Assembly (NCBI GenBank): GCA_035325905.1
Contig: DAOKYY010000009.1
Coordinates: 6,739-70,738, forward strand
Direction: 5' to 3'
Length of the DNA stretch: 64,000 bases
Source: DYGX01 sp035325905
Lineage (GTDB): Bacteria > Chloroflexota > Anaerolineae > Aggregatilineales > Aggregatilineaceae
Shown here one piece after another: positions 41,547-49,901 of the stretch. The position numbers and the translations under genes are program-made. Numbering within the stretch: position 1 is the stretch's first letter; each line of letters starts with the position of its first letter. The notes below the pieces were generated by a model. It searched no databases. It saw only the letters and a program-made list of their open reading frames with translations, and was not told where the DNA came from.

Positions 41547-42245
41547 ATGACCAGAGCCGCATCCCCTGATTCGCTGGCCCAACCGGCTGAGCGCGTGATC
41601 CCGGTTGACGCCGAGCACTTCTCCATTCGCCTGCTGGTGCCCGTCCTGACGGTCGTCGCAACCGTGCTCTTTCACATAGTCGGGCTGCTGGCGCTCAACC
41701 GGGCCGGCAGCGAGAACACCAGCGCAATTTGCATTCTGCTGCCGCTCGACGGGCTGGTGCTGCTCACCGCCGGGCTGGGCATCGAGCGCGTGCTGAAGCG
41801 GCTGCTGCCCTCGCGGCGCTCGGCGCGCCTGAGCCACGACGGCCTGACGCTGACCGACGCGCGCTCTAATCCGCCGGACGTGCGCGAGATTGACTGGGAT
41901 CGGGCGCTGAACGTCAGCACGTGGTATTTCGTCGTCCGGCGGCGGACGCGCATCCCGAAGGGCTGGTACTGCATGGCGCTGCATCTTTTGCAGGACGACA
42001 CGGAGATCATCCTGTACGCCTTCATGTCGCCCGCGGATGCCGAGGCGCTGCCGGAGTTCCCCCAGTTCGTGCGCCTGCGCCCGCGCAAAGAGACCGAGAC
42101 CGTTACCGACCTGCGCCTCGCCGCGACGCAGCGGCGCCTGCTCCGGCTGGAGGATGCGCGCTGGACGGGTGGCGCGGAGATCGCCGCGTCCGATTTCGCG
42201 GCGGTGCTGGCGCGTCTCGCGATCCACGCGCCCGTGTGGTTGTGA
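41547..42245 (+). CDS. Hypothetical membrane protein downstream of receiver gene
   Basis: 232 residues. Two membrane helices near the N-terminus (IRLLVPVLTVVATVLFHIVGLLAL and ICILLPLDGLVLLTAGLGI) are followed by a cytoplasmic beta-rich domain: RLSHDGLTLTDARSNPPDVR, EIDWDRALNVSTWYFVVRRR, then YCMALHLLQDDTEIILYAF. The pattern resembles bacterial PH-like domains, but identity is not certain. GAGAG lies before ATG 41547. Probably co-transcribed with the receiver-only regulator and a possible partner for it. Confidence 0.6.
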   Translation: MTRAASPDSLAQPAERVIPVDAEHFSIRLLVPVLTVVATVLFHIVGLLALNRAGSENTSAICILLPLDGLVLLTAGLGIERVLKRLLPSRRSARLSHDGLTLTDARSNPPDVREIDWDRALNVSTWYFVVRRRTRIPKGWYCMALHLLQDDTEIILYAFMSPADAEALPEFPQFVRLRPRKETETVTDLRLAATQRRLLRLEDARWTGGAEIAASDFAAVLARLAIHAPVWL

Positions 42246-42329
42246 CGCATACGGCGCGCCATCTGCCGGGCGCGCAGACTATGACTAACGTACCATCGCT
42301 CCATCGAGACAAGGTTGATACCTTCATGA

Positions 42330-42335
42330 TACAAT
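42330..42335 (+). promoter_or_regulatory. Possible -10 of secreted protein gene
   Basis: TACAAT in an AT-rich patch (42310-42360) that contrasts with the GC-rich surroundings; no convincing -35. Confidence 0.3.
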
Positions 42336-42368
42336 GATGCATGATCAATCTAGTCTTAATGGAGACGG

Positions 42369-43433
42369 TTGTTGTCATCTCGCGCCGCTCGCACCCTCGT
42401 CACACTCCTCACAGCGGTTCTGCTTGCCCTCCCGCTGGCGCCGGATGCTGCGCTGGCCGGGCCGGGCGCAGAGGCGATTACCGGGCAACTGATTGTCTTC
42501 GGGCCGCCCGTTCAGGGCGTGCTGGACGCCACGACTCCTAGCGCCACCTACACGTTTACCGCGCGCGCGGGGCAGCCGATCTCGCTGCGCGCCGCCACTT
42601 CCGGCGACCTGACGCTCGATCTCGTGCTCGGCGGGCCGGGTGGCAGCGGGCTGGCGCGGGCGGTCCCGGCGGCGCATGACCCGCTCACCCAGTTTATCGA
42701 CGCGTTCATCCCCCCGGCGGACGGGACGTATTACGTGACCGCGACCGCGCTGCACGGCTCGGCGGGAACTTACGAGCTGGCGCTGCTGGCTGGCTATGCG
42801 GAGCTGGCCGTGCTCGACGACTTCTCCAGCGCGAGCGATGCGCTGCATCTGGATTGGACGCCGTTCGTCTCGGTCGATGCGGCGGCGGACGTGGTGAATG
42901 GCGCGCTCGGCATCCAGGTCATCAACGAGGGGCGGCTTGGCATGTTCGAGCCGGACCAGTGGGCCGCTTACCACGACCTCTACATCCAGGCGGATTTCAC
43001 TATCGAAGACTCGCCCGGCTACCACGAATACGGTTTCGCGCTGCGCAACGCGCCGGGCGCTAACTCGTTCTACGCGGTGATGTTCAGCAGCGACGGCGAT
43101 TGGGCGCTATTCTATTTCAACGGGGGGTGGGCCGTTGTGCAGGACTGGACGGCTTCACCCGCCATTAACGGGGCGGACCTCGCGCCGCGCATTGGCGTGT
43201 TTGTCCAGGGCAGCACTTTCCGTGTGTTCTTCAACGATCAGCCGGTTGGCGTCGTGACGGACGTGCAGTTCTTCGCGCAGGAAGGCGGCTTTGGGCTGGT
43301 CGCCGCGACCTCGCCCGAAGACGATGGAGTGTTGATCGCGTATGTAGACAATCTCGCGGTGACAACGCCCGCCACGCCCTTTGGCGCGATGGCGAGCCTG
43401 CCACCCGGCAGCACCGCGCCTACCGCGCCGTAA
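42369..43433 (+). CDS. Secreted PPC/LamG-like protein (first of pair), TTG start
   Basis: 354 residues with a signal peptide (TLVTLLTAVLLALPLAPDAALA). Residues about 35-135 resemble a pre-peptidase C-terminal (PPC) beta domain: GPPVQGVLDATTPSATYTFT, GTYYVTATALHGSAGTYELA. Residues 150-330 look like a concanavalin/LamG jelly roll: DDFSSAS, YIQADFTIED, YGFALRN, FYAVMFSSDG and FRVFFNDQPVGVV. No catalytic residues are evident, so probably sugar- or surface-binding. The frame has no ATG; TTG at 42369 (or 42372) follows GGAGA. An ATG at 42359 is out of frame. Confidence 0.7.
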   Translation: MLSSRAARTLVTLLTAVLLALPLAPDAALAGPGAEAITGQLIVFGPPVQGVLDATTPSATYTFTARAGQPISLRAATSGDLTLDLVLGGPGGSGLARAVPAAHDPLTQFIDAFIPPADGTYYVTATALHGSAGTYELALLAGYAELAVLDDFSSASDALHLDWTPFVSVDAAADVVNGALGIQVINEGRLGMFEPDQWAAYHDLYIQADFTIEDSPGYHEYGFALRNAPGANSFYAVMFSSDGDWALFYFNGGWAVVQDWTASPAINGADLAPRIGVFVQGSTFRVFFNDQPVGVVTDVQFFAQEGGFGLVAATSPEDDGVLIAYVDNLAVTTPATPFGAMASLPPGSTAPTAP

Positions 43434-43941
43434 GTCGGCGGCCCGGCGCTGCGCTCCAATCGGACCCCGCGCGCCGGACGCTCTACGGCGGCTCCTCCCG
43501 CAATCCCTTCCCCGATCCCGTGCGATCATCCTTTGGGGAAGGGATTTCCTTGTGGTACAGTCTAGACGGTATGTTGAGCCTGGGCCGGGCGCGCGCGGCG
43601 CTCTGCGCCGGTTTCGCGCGTGTAAGGATTGGTGACGACTCTCCCCGCTAAAGCAGGGAGCTTCTCAGAGCACGCTCGCCCCCACGGGCCACGTTGCGCG
43701 TCTAGCGGCCCCGTCCGGGCCAGAAAGAGGTGTTTCTCTCTTGGGTGCGTTGGGAATTGTACAGGGCGGACTCCCCGCCCCAACCGCCTACTCTCAGTTG
43801 TTAAAGAGCCGCACCGGCGGGCTGAGGCTGTGTTCCTGCTGTCCCTGGAAGACCGGTCGTATTCGTTCAAAGCCTATCGCGCCGTCGTTCGAGGTGCAAT
43901 CCACGAGAGGGGGCAAGCGCCATTCCCCACCGGGCTAGAGC
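43434..43941. other. 508-base intergenic region with possible IS200/IS605-type (TnpB) end remnant
   Basis: After the terminator at 43502-43546 there is no convincing gene. On the minus strand, 43626-43680 reads GAGAAGCTCCCTGCTTTAGC, then a GGGGAG arm and GTCGTCACCAAT, which resembles the hairpin and tail at the 3' end of TnpB-carrying IS200/IS605-type elements. A second stem, GGGCGG/CCGCCC, is near 43764-43780. No transposase frame survives. The family assignment rests on memory of such ends and needs a search. Confidence 0.3.
43502..43546 (+). terminator. Hairpin terminator after first secreted gene
   Basis: AATCCCTTCCCC (43502-43513) and GGGGAAGGGATT (43535-43546) form a perfect 12-bp stem with a 21-base loop, followed by TCCTTG; the T-run is poor. 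Confidence 0.58.
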
Positions 43942-45585
43942 TTGGTGTCCCCTGGCGCAATTTCTATGGTGGGCGTGACAGGATTTGAGCGCGTCTTAAA
44001 AACCGGGCGGGATGCCCTCCTCCTGGCCGCGTTGGTGGCGGCGATCGCGATTCCCGGCGTGGCAGCGGGCGCGCAGCCGGGCGACGCGGCGGGCGCGCTG
44101 GTGTTTTTCGAGCCGGTGCGCGGCACGCTCGACGCGGCGAATCCGGTCGATGAGTGGGCGCTCGACGGCCTGGCGGACCAGCCCGTCGGGCTGCTGGTGA
44201 CGGGCGACGGCAGCCTCGACCCGGTGCTGGAAGTGATCGCGCCGGATGGCGCGCCGGTCGCCACCAACGACGACCTCGACTCGCTGGTGCGCGACGCCGG
44301 GCTGGAGGCGCTGATCCTGCCGGTTGATGGCGTCTACACGGTGCGCGTCGCGCGGTACGAGGGCAGGCGCGGCGCAACGGCGGGCGCGTACGAGCTTCTG
44401 GCGCTGCCGGGCTACGCGGAGCTTGCCCGACGCGAAACCTTCGCTGGTAGTGAGACAACGTGGATCGCCGCCGGAAACGGCTCGGTCACGCCGGAGCAGG
44501 GGCAGCTACGGCTGAGTGTCGCGGCGGGAGAAAGCCGGACGGTCGCCGTTCCATCCGACGAGGCCCCGCTGCGCGACCTGTACTACCAGGCCGAGGCGCG
44601 CCTGTCCGGCCCGGCGAGCTATGCCGAGTTTGGGCTGGTGCTGCGCATCCCGACCACGCCGGGGATAACGGGGCAGGGCTACACCTTCAAGGTGAACACG
44701 GCGGGCCAGTGGACGGTCACGGTCACGAACGATGCCGGCGAGTTTGTGCTTGAGCGCTGGACCGAGGCGCCATCGCTGGCGGCGGACGCCTGGACGCTCG
44801 GCGTGCTGGCGCAGGATACGACCTTCTCGTTCTACGCCAACGGCGCGCTGCTCGGCGCAGTGACCGACGGGCGGCTGGTCGAGCCGGGCGCCGTGGGATT
44901 GATGGTGGGCGTCGACGCGGGCCAGGAAGACCGCCCAACCGTGTCGTTTGACAACGTGGTGATCACGCGGCGGCTGGGCAGCACCTATCGCGGGATGCCG
45001 CTCGCGCTGACGGCCTGGGCCGACGCCGATCCGGCGCGCGTGGTGGCGGAGCTGGCGCGATCCGGCATGGTCAGCCCGGCCCCGGCGCACGACCTGTATA
45101 TCAACAGCCGCACGCTCGACGCAGCGGACCCGGCCTCGCGCTTTGAGCTGGTCGGCTCGGAGCGGGCGCTGTATGGCGACTTTATTCTAGGCGCGTCGGT
45201 CGTGATCGTGACGGATGGCGAAAGCCCCGGCTGCGGGCTGCTGTTCCGCGCGCTGGACGATCGCAATCTGAGCCTCGCCTACGTCGACAGCAGCGGCGGC
45301 TTCGGGCTGGTTCGCGCCCAGGATGGCGCGCTGACGACGAACGTTTACGATAAGATCCCGCTCAACCAGCCAAACCCGGATCGCCTGCTGATCATCGCGC
45401 GGGGCGAGCGGATCGCGCTGTACGTCAACGGCGCGCTGGTCGCGCAGGAAACGCTGGCGGCGGAGTCCGGCCGGGTGGGCGTCGCGCTGCTTAATTACGA
45501 GGACGTGGTGACACGCTGCCTGGTTGGAGATATGTGGGTCTGGCCGCTGGTCAGCGTGAATGGCGGGGCGGCGGGCGATGAGTGA
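43942..45585 (+). CDS. Secreted PPC/LamG-like protein (second of pair)
   Basis: 547 residues, a paralogue of the protein at 42369 with an extra domain. A hydrophobic signal (ALLLAALVAAIAIPGVAAGA) precedes a PPC-like domain (FFEPVRGTLDAANPVDEWAL; YTVRVARYEG), then ALPGYAELARRETFAGSETT, strikingly like LLAGYAELAVLDDFSSASDA in the paralogue. A LamG-like domain with FSFYANGALLGAV follows, then a second such domain with RIALYVNGALVAQE. The start is uncertain: TTG 43942, GTG 43945 or ATG 43966 all precede the signal peptide and none has a strong site. Overlaps the next gene by eight bases. Confidence 0.7.
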   Translation: MVSPGAISMVGVTGFERVLKTGRDALLLAALVAAIAIPGVAAGAQPGDAAGALVFFEPVRGTLDAANPVDEWALDGLADQPVGLLVTGDGSLDPVLEVIAPDGAPVATNDDLDSLVRDAGLEALILPVDGVYTVRVARYEGRRGATAGAYELLALPGYAELARRETFAGSETTWIAAGNGSVTPEQGQLRLSVAAGESRTVAVPSDEAPLRDLYYQAEARLSGPASYAEFGLVLRIPTTPGITGQGYTFKVNTAGQWTVTVTNDAGEFVLERWTEAPSLAADAWTLGVLAQDTTFSFYANGALLGAVTDGRLVEPGAVGLMVGVDAGQEDRPTVSFDNVVITRRLGSTYRGMPLALTAWADADPARVVAELARSGMVSPAPAHDLYINSRTLDAADPASRFELVGSERALYGDFILGASVVIVTDGESPGCGLLFRALDDRNLSLAYVDSSGGFGLVRAQDGALTTNVYDKIPLNQPNPDRLLIIARGERIALYVNGALVAQETLAAESGRVGVALLNYEDVVTRCLVGDMWVWPLVSVNGGAAGDE

Positions 45586-45874
45586 TCCGGGCAATCCGTT
45601 GGGCTGGCCGGTGTGGAAGCGCGGCGCGCGGCTGGGGCTGGTCTGGGCGGCGCTGTTTTTCGCCTCGACCGGGGCGCTGTTCGTGCTGATGGGCTTCTTC
45701 GGTTTTAGCGACACGGCGCGGGCCGTGTGCGCTGCGCTGGCGGGGCCGCTGCTGGCGTCGGCGCTGATCGGCGCGTGGTGGCTTGGGCGGCGGCCGGTGC
45801 TGGCCGGGATGCTCGCGCCGCGAGGAGACGGGGATGACGACCGCGACGGACGCGGCGACGCTCCAGCACTATAA
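45578..45874 (+). CDS. Small membrane protein
   Basis: 98 residues with two membrane helices (LGLVWAALFFASTGALFVLMGFFGF and AVCAALAGPLLASALIGAWWL) and an Asp/Arg-rich tail (RGDGDDDRDGRGD). The ATG overlaps the stop of the secreted protein gene, and the C-terminal tail overlaps the start of the next methyltransferase by 41 bases. The charged tail may simply reflect that overlap. No family recognised. Confidence 0.6.
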   Translation: MSDPGNPLGWPVWKRGARLGLVWAALFFASTGALFVLMGFFGFSDTARAVCAALAGPLLASALIGAWWLGRRPVLAGMLAPRGDGDDDRDGRGDAPAL

Positions 45875-46736
45875 AACGCTTGAAGTGCGCTTCGATCGCG
45901 CTGCCCGGCTGTACGATGCGACCTATGGCCCGGCGGACGAGCAGGGGCATGGCAACCCGCTCATGGATTGGCTGCGCGCCGAGCACCTGAGCATCCTGCG
46001 CGACCTGCTGCCGGCGGGGGCCAGCGTGCTCGACATTGGCTGCGGCACGGGCGAAGAGGCTCTTGCCCTGGTGCGCGATGGTTACAGCGTGCTGGGCATC
46101 GACATCAGCCCGGCGATGATCCGCCAGGCGCAGACGAAAGCCGCCGTGCACGGGATACGGCGCGGGTTCGGTGTCCGGGCGATGGCTGCCGGACAGCTCG
46201 CCAACCTGGACGAGCGCGGGCCGTTTCAGGGCGCTTATGCCAGCCTGGGGACGCTCAACACCGAGCCGGACCTGACCGCCGTGGCGCGGGCGCTACACGC
46301 GCTGCTAGAGCCGGGCGCGCCCTTTGTAGCGACCGTCATGAGCCGCCGCTGCCTATTCGAGATCGTGCGCGGCGTGCGCCGCCTCGCGCCGCGCTCCACC
46401 CTCGACCGGTCCGGCGAGTGGGTCGAAGGCCGCGCCGGGGCGGGGGGCGTGGTCGCGCCGGTGCGCTTTTACACGCCGGGGGCGTTCGCCACGCCGTTCT
46501 CGCCCTATTTTTCGGTCGAGTCGGTGCGCGCCTTTCCGCTGTGGCTGCCGCCCGTTCATCTGCACGAGCTGTATCGCGCCGCGCCGGACCATTACGCGCG
46601 CGCCAAGCGGTGGGATGCGCGAATGCGCTCCTGGCCGGGCTTCCGCGCGTGGGGTGATCATTTTTTGATGGTGCTGCGCCATGCCGCCGCGCCAGGATAC
46701 GAGCCGCCTGTGCCGGACGGCGCGACTTCCCGATGA
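45834..46736 (+). CDS. Class I SAM-dependent methyltransferase
   Basis: 300 residues. KTLEVRFDRAARLYDATYG (the usual FdxxAxxYD opening), then motif I SVLDIGCGTGEEAL, GIDISPAMIRQAQ (motif II) and GAYASLGTLNTEPDLTAVAR. The C-terminal part is long and aromatic (FYTPGAFATPFSPYFSVESV), suggesting a hydrophobic substrate such as a quinone or lipid. ATG 45834 has CGAGGAGACG upstream and overlaps the previous gene. Followed after 25 bases by a second, divergent methyltransferase-like gene. Confidence 0.82.
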   Translation: MTTATDAATLQHYKTLEVRFDRAARLYDATYGPADEQGHGNPLMDWLRAEHLSILRDLLPAGASVLDIGCGTGEEALALVRDGYSVLGIDISPAMIRQAQTKAAVHGIRRGFGVRAMAAGQLANLDERGPFQGAYASLGTLNTEPDLTAVARALHALLEPGAPFVATVMSRRCLFEIVRGVRRLAPRSTLDRSGEWVEGRAGAGGVVAPVRFYTPGAFATPFSPYFSVESVRAFPLWLPPVHLHELYRAAPDHYARAKRWDARMRSWPGFRAWGDHFLMVLRHAAAPGYEPPVPDGATSR

Positions 46737-46761
46737 CGGCTGTGTAGCGTATTTTCAGAAG

Positions 46762-47676
46762 ATGCCGATGATGCCATCCGATCTGAGCGATCCATCCGAC
46801 CGCCCCGGCGCCGCGTTTCAGGGCCGGGGCCGGCAATACCTCTCGCTGCTGGCTTGCCCGGTCGACGGCGCGCCGCTGGCGATGGGGCAGAACGAGGCCG
46901 TCTGCGTTGCTGATTCCGCGCACCGCTACCCGATTGAGGCGGGCATTTTGCGCCTGGCGGATGGGGGGCTGCGGGCTGCGCTGGACGAGATGTCGCGCCA
47001 GCACGAAGACGACGCGGCAGCCGAAGGCTGGCAGACGCCCGATGAGGAGGCGTTTAAGCGTCTGCCGCAGACCGGCTTGAAAGGGTACCCGGAGTTTCAT
47101 TGGACCCAGTACGCCGAGGCGACGGCTGTGCTGTGGCGCTATCTGGAGGCGATCCGGGCCGAGCGCGGCGCGCTGCCGGTTGGCCCTGTAGGTGAGGCGG
47201 CGGTGATCGGCGCCGACACCGGCTGGCTGGCGTATGCGCTCGACGTGGCGGGCTACACCACGATCGCGATCGACGCCTATGTGGGGGAGGGCTACGGCCT
47301 GGGCGTCTACCCGATCGCGCGGTACGTGCGCGTCCAGGCAGACCCGGTCCATCCGCCGCTGGCGCGCGGCGCGTTCGACATCGTGCTGTTTCAGGAAGGG
47401 CTGGCGCGCTCCCGCGAGGCTGCCGACGAGGCGGCGGCGCTGGCCCGCGCCATTGAGGCGCTGCGGCCCGGCGGTCATGTGGTCGTGATGGACGCGTTTC
47501 CCGGCTCAATCCAGGCAGTCGAGGCGTTGCAGCGCCAGCTTGAGCAGGCCGGGCTGCGTCTGATGGACCGGCCTCCTCGATTAACCTGGCGCGCGCGGAT
47601 GGCCGAGCGCGTCGATCAGGTCCTGGGGCGGGACGGTAGCCTGCCCCCTGTCACCGTCGCCCAGAAGCCAGGGTAG
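46762..47676 (+). CDS. Methyltransferase-fold protein with Trm112-like N-terminus, SAM motif degenerate
   Basis: 304 residues. The first 60 residues (SLLACPVDGAPLAMGQNEAV, then HRYPIEAGILRL) resemble the Trm112/UbiE-associated zinc-ribbon domain, though only one CP pair remains. The main domain has methyltransferase order: AAVIGADTGWLAYALDVAGY where motif I (D/ExGxGxG) should be, TTIAIDAYVG as motif II, FDIVLFQEGLARS, then ALRPGGHVVVMDAFPGS. Motif I lacks the second and third Gly, so SAM binding is doubtful. Start chosen at 46762; ATGs at 46768 and 46771 are alternatives. Confidence 0.6.
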   Translation: MPMMPSDLSDPSDRPGAAFQGRGRQYLSLLACPVDGAPLAMGQNEAVCVADSAHRYPIEAGILRLADGGLRAALDEMSRQHEDDAAAEGWQTPDEEAFKRLPQTGLKGYPEFHWTQYAEATAVLWRYLEAIRAERGALPVGPVGEAAVIGADTGWLAYALDVAGYTTIAIDAYVGEGYGLGVYPIARYVRVQADPVHPPLARGAFDIVLFQEGLARSREAADEAAALARAIEALRPGGHVVVMDAFPGSIQAVEALQRQLEQAGLRLMDRPPRLTWRARMAERVDQVLGRDGSLPPVTVAQKPG

Positions 47677-47692
47677 CGCGGTTGCTCCCTCA

Positions 47693-49366
47693 ATGCGCCC
47701 GATGACTCCTGCGCCGGACGTGATCGAAATGCGGCAGCGCGCCGTTCCGTGGCCGGTATGGGCGCTCGGCCTGGCGCTCGCGGTGATGGTGACGCTGCCC
47801 ACGCTGATCGGCTGGCTGAACACCCCGGACGGTTGGTCCTACACCGGCGCGCCCGCGATCCCGGCTGGCGTGCGCTGGGACTACAACGCCCAGCTCGCCC
47901 GCATGTGGCAGGGGTACGAGCCGGCGGCGGCGCTCTTCCGGCTGCCCTTCACCTCGGAGAGCCACCCCGCCATCCCGCTGGTGCAGAGCTTCTACGTCGC
48001 GCTTGGCGCGGTGGCGCGTGTTGTGCCGCTGAGCCTTCCGGCGATCTATCACGCGGCACGCTTTGCGCTGGTGGTGGCGCTGGTTCCGGCGCTGTGGCTG
48101 TTCGCGGGGCAGTTCTTCCGCGGCACCGCGAGCCGCTGGATCGCCGTGTTGTTCGCCACCGTCGTCGGCGGGTGGAGCTGGCTTCTGCTCGCGCTGGCGC
48201 CGCGCATGACCGTCGAGGTGTCCCCGATCGAGTTCTGGCTGGTGGACGCTTATAACCTGCTGGGCGCATTGTACCTGCCGCACTTCACGGCGTCGATCAT
48301 CCTGCAAATCGCGGCAGTGCTGTTGTGTGACGCCTGGATCAGGCGACCGGACTGGCTGGCGCTGGGCGGGCTGACTCTCGCGCTGGCGGCGCAGAGCCTG
48401 ATCCAGCCCTACGCTGTTCCGCTGATGGCCGCCCTGCTCGGCGGTATGGCGCTCAAGGCCGTGTTCGAGAAGCGGCTGGCGCTGCGTCAGGCGCTGTGGC
48501 TGGCGCTGCCGCTGGGCGCGCACGGCGGTCTGTCGCTGTACCAGTATCTCGCCATGCAGGGAGACCCGATCTGGCGCAGCTTCGTCACGCAGAACCAGAC
48601 GCGCTCGCCCCATCCGGTCTACTACCTGACGAGCTATCTGCCGTTCCTGCTGCCGATCGCGCTCGGCGCGCTCGCCGGTCGTCGCGGGCTGTTCCCGCAC
48701 CGTTTTTTCGTCCCGGCGCTGTGGGCGATCGCCGTCGTCTGCCTGCTGTATCTGCCGCTTCCGACGCAGCGCCGCTACCTGTTGGGCGTTCAGACGCCGC
48801 TGGCGGTGCTGGCCGCGCAGGGATGGGTCTGTGGCGTGCTGCCCCGCTTTGCGCCGCGCCGCCGCCCGCTGATCACCACGGTTTTTCTGATGTTCGGCTC
48901 GATCAGCCTGCTGCTCATGATCGCGGCTAACGTCGCCGCTGCGCGCCCGGCGCGGACCCCGGCGTTATACCTCAGCCCGGATGTGCGGCAGGGGCTGGAC
49001 TGGCTGGGCGCGCACGCCGGACGCGACGAGCTTGTGCTGACGGTGTCGAACTCATCCGAGCCAGGGAGCGGCGGGCTACTCGCTTCGGCGGCGGGGCAGC
49101 GGGTCTATATCGGGCACTGGATCGAGACAGCAGACTTCGACGCCAAGCTGGATACCGTGGCGCGCTTCTTCGACCCGGCCACGCCGGAAGGCTGGCGGCA
49201 GGAGTTCTTGGAGTCGGCAGGCGTTCACCTGATCTGGCACGACGCCTACGCCCGCGAGATTGGCGCGTGGGAACCGGGCGCGGCCCCGTACCTCGCGCGT
49301 GTCTTCGCCTCGGGCGATGTGGCGATCTACCGCGTTGGACAGGCGCCGCGGGGTAGTGCTGACTGA
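47693..49366 (+). CDS. Multispanning membrane protein, GT-C-like
   Basis: 557 residues, about eleven hydrophobic helices, then a soluble C-terminal part of 130 residues (YLSPDVRQGLDWLGAHAGRD, VYIGHWIETADF, VHLIWHDAYAREIG). The first outer loop has GWSYTGAPAIPAGVRWDYNA and the second HPAIPLVQSFYVALG, resembling the layout of YfhO/GT-C-like proteins. No invariant catalytic motif is identified. It begins 16 bases after the methyltransferase-like gene. Probably handles lipid-linked sugars; this is inferred from layout only. Confidence 0.62.
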   Translation: MRPMTPAPDVIEMRQRAVPWPVWALGLALAVMVTLPTLIGWLNTPDGWSYTGAPAIPAGVRWDYNAQLARMWQGYEPAAALFRLPFTSESHPAIPLVQSFYVALGAVARVVPLSLPAIYHAARFALVVALVPALWLFAGQFFRGTASRWIAVLFATVVGGWSWLLLALAPRMTVEVSPIEFWLVDAYNLLGALYLPHFTASIILQIAAVLLCDAWIRRPDWLALGGLTLALAAQSLIQPYAVPLMAALLGGMALKAVFEKRLALRQALWLALPLGAHGGLSLYQYLAMQGDPIWRSFVTQNQTRSPHPVYYLTSYLPFLLPIALGALAGRRGLFPHRFFVPALWAIAVVCLLYLPLPTQRRYLLGVQTPLAVLAAQGWVCGVLPRFAPRRRPLITTVFLMFGSISLLLMIAANVAAARPARTPALYLSPDVRQGLDWLGAHAGRDELVLTVSNSSEPGSGGLLASAAGQRVYIGHWIETADFDAKLDTVARFFDPATPEGWRQEFLESAGVHLIWHDAYAREIGAWEPGAAPYLARVFASGDVAIYRVGQAPRGSAD

Positions 49367-49424
49367 TCGGCGGTGCGGCCCGCGTACTGGTCCGGCAGGT
49401 CCCGGATCGCCAGCGTCGCGCTGC

Positions 49425-49688
49425 TTAGCCTTCCGGTGTGGTTGTCGGCGTCGGGAGTGTGGTCGGGCGCGGGGTGCGTGTCGGCTGAGGAGCAGCGGGC
49501 GTTTGCGCCGGGGTCAGGGTAGCACGCGCGGGCTGGGTAGATGTTGCAGTCGTCGTCGCGGGGGCCGTCGCGGTGGGCGTGGCGGTCTCGCCTTCCCAAT
49601 CGGCCAGCAGCAAGGTGGTCAGCGCCCCGACCGCGATGAGGAAGAGAATTGAGAATAGCGTGAACAGCGCGATCGCGGCACGTTTCAT
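49425..49688 (-). CDS. Small membrane-anchored Thr/Pro-rich protein
   Basis: 87 residues: one N-terminal membrane helix (AAIALFTLFSILFLIAVGALTTLLLA) and a 50-residue tail made almost only of Thr, Pro and Ala (for example ATPTATAPATTTATSTQPAR). The tail looks like the secreted linkers seen in other proteins here, but with no domain attached. It may be a glycosylated cell-surface stalk or a truncated gene. It has a perfect TATAAT upstream. Confidence 0.6.
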   Translation of the reverse strand: MKRAAIALFTLFSILFLIAVGALTTLLLADWEGETATPTATAPATTTATSTQPARATLTPAQTPAAPQPTRTPRPTTLPTPTTTPEG

Positions 49689-49732
49689 CGCAGTCCGGGT
49701 CCTTTCTTCAGCCAGCGCGGGACGCTCGCAAC

Positions 49733-49738
49733 ATTATA
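49733..49738 (-). promoter_or_regulatory. -10 of Thr/Pro-rich protein gene
   Basis: Perfect TATAAT on the minus strand, about 45 bases upstream of ATG 49688; the -35 is not recognisable. Confidence 0.45.
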
Positions 49739-49777
49739 GCCTGAGCAAGCGTATAACAATACCGGTGCGCTTGGTGG

Positions 49778-49807
49778 TTGACAAAACAGGCGGACTTGCC
49801 GCACACT
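49778..49807 (+). promoter_or_regulatory. Putative promoter of GNAT array
   Basis: Perfect TTGACA (49778-49783), 18-base spacer, weak CACACT (49802-49807), about 100 bases before the first GNAT gene. Confidence 0.4.
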
Positions 49808-49901
49808 GTTGAACGGCGATCCCCGTGCCCGGCCCGCGATGCGCCGGCCCTCACCCTGATTGTCTGTGACCTTTCAGCGCGATGCCAGGAGACAGGCAAG
49901 C

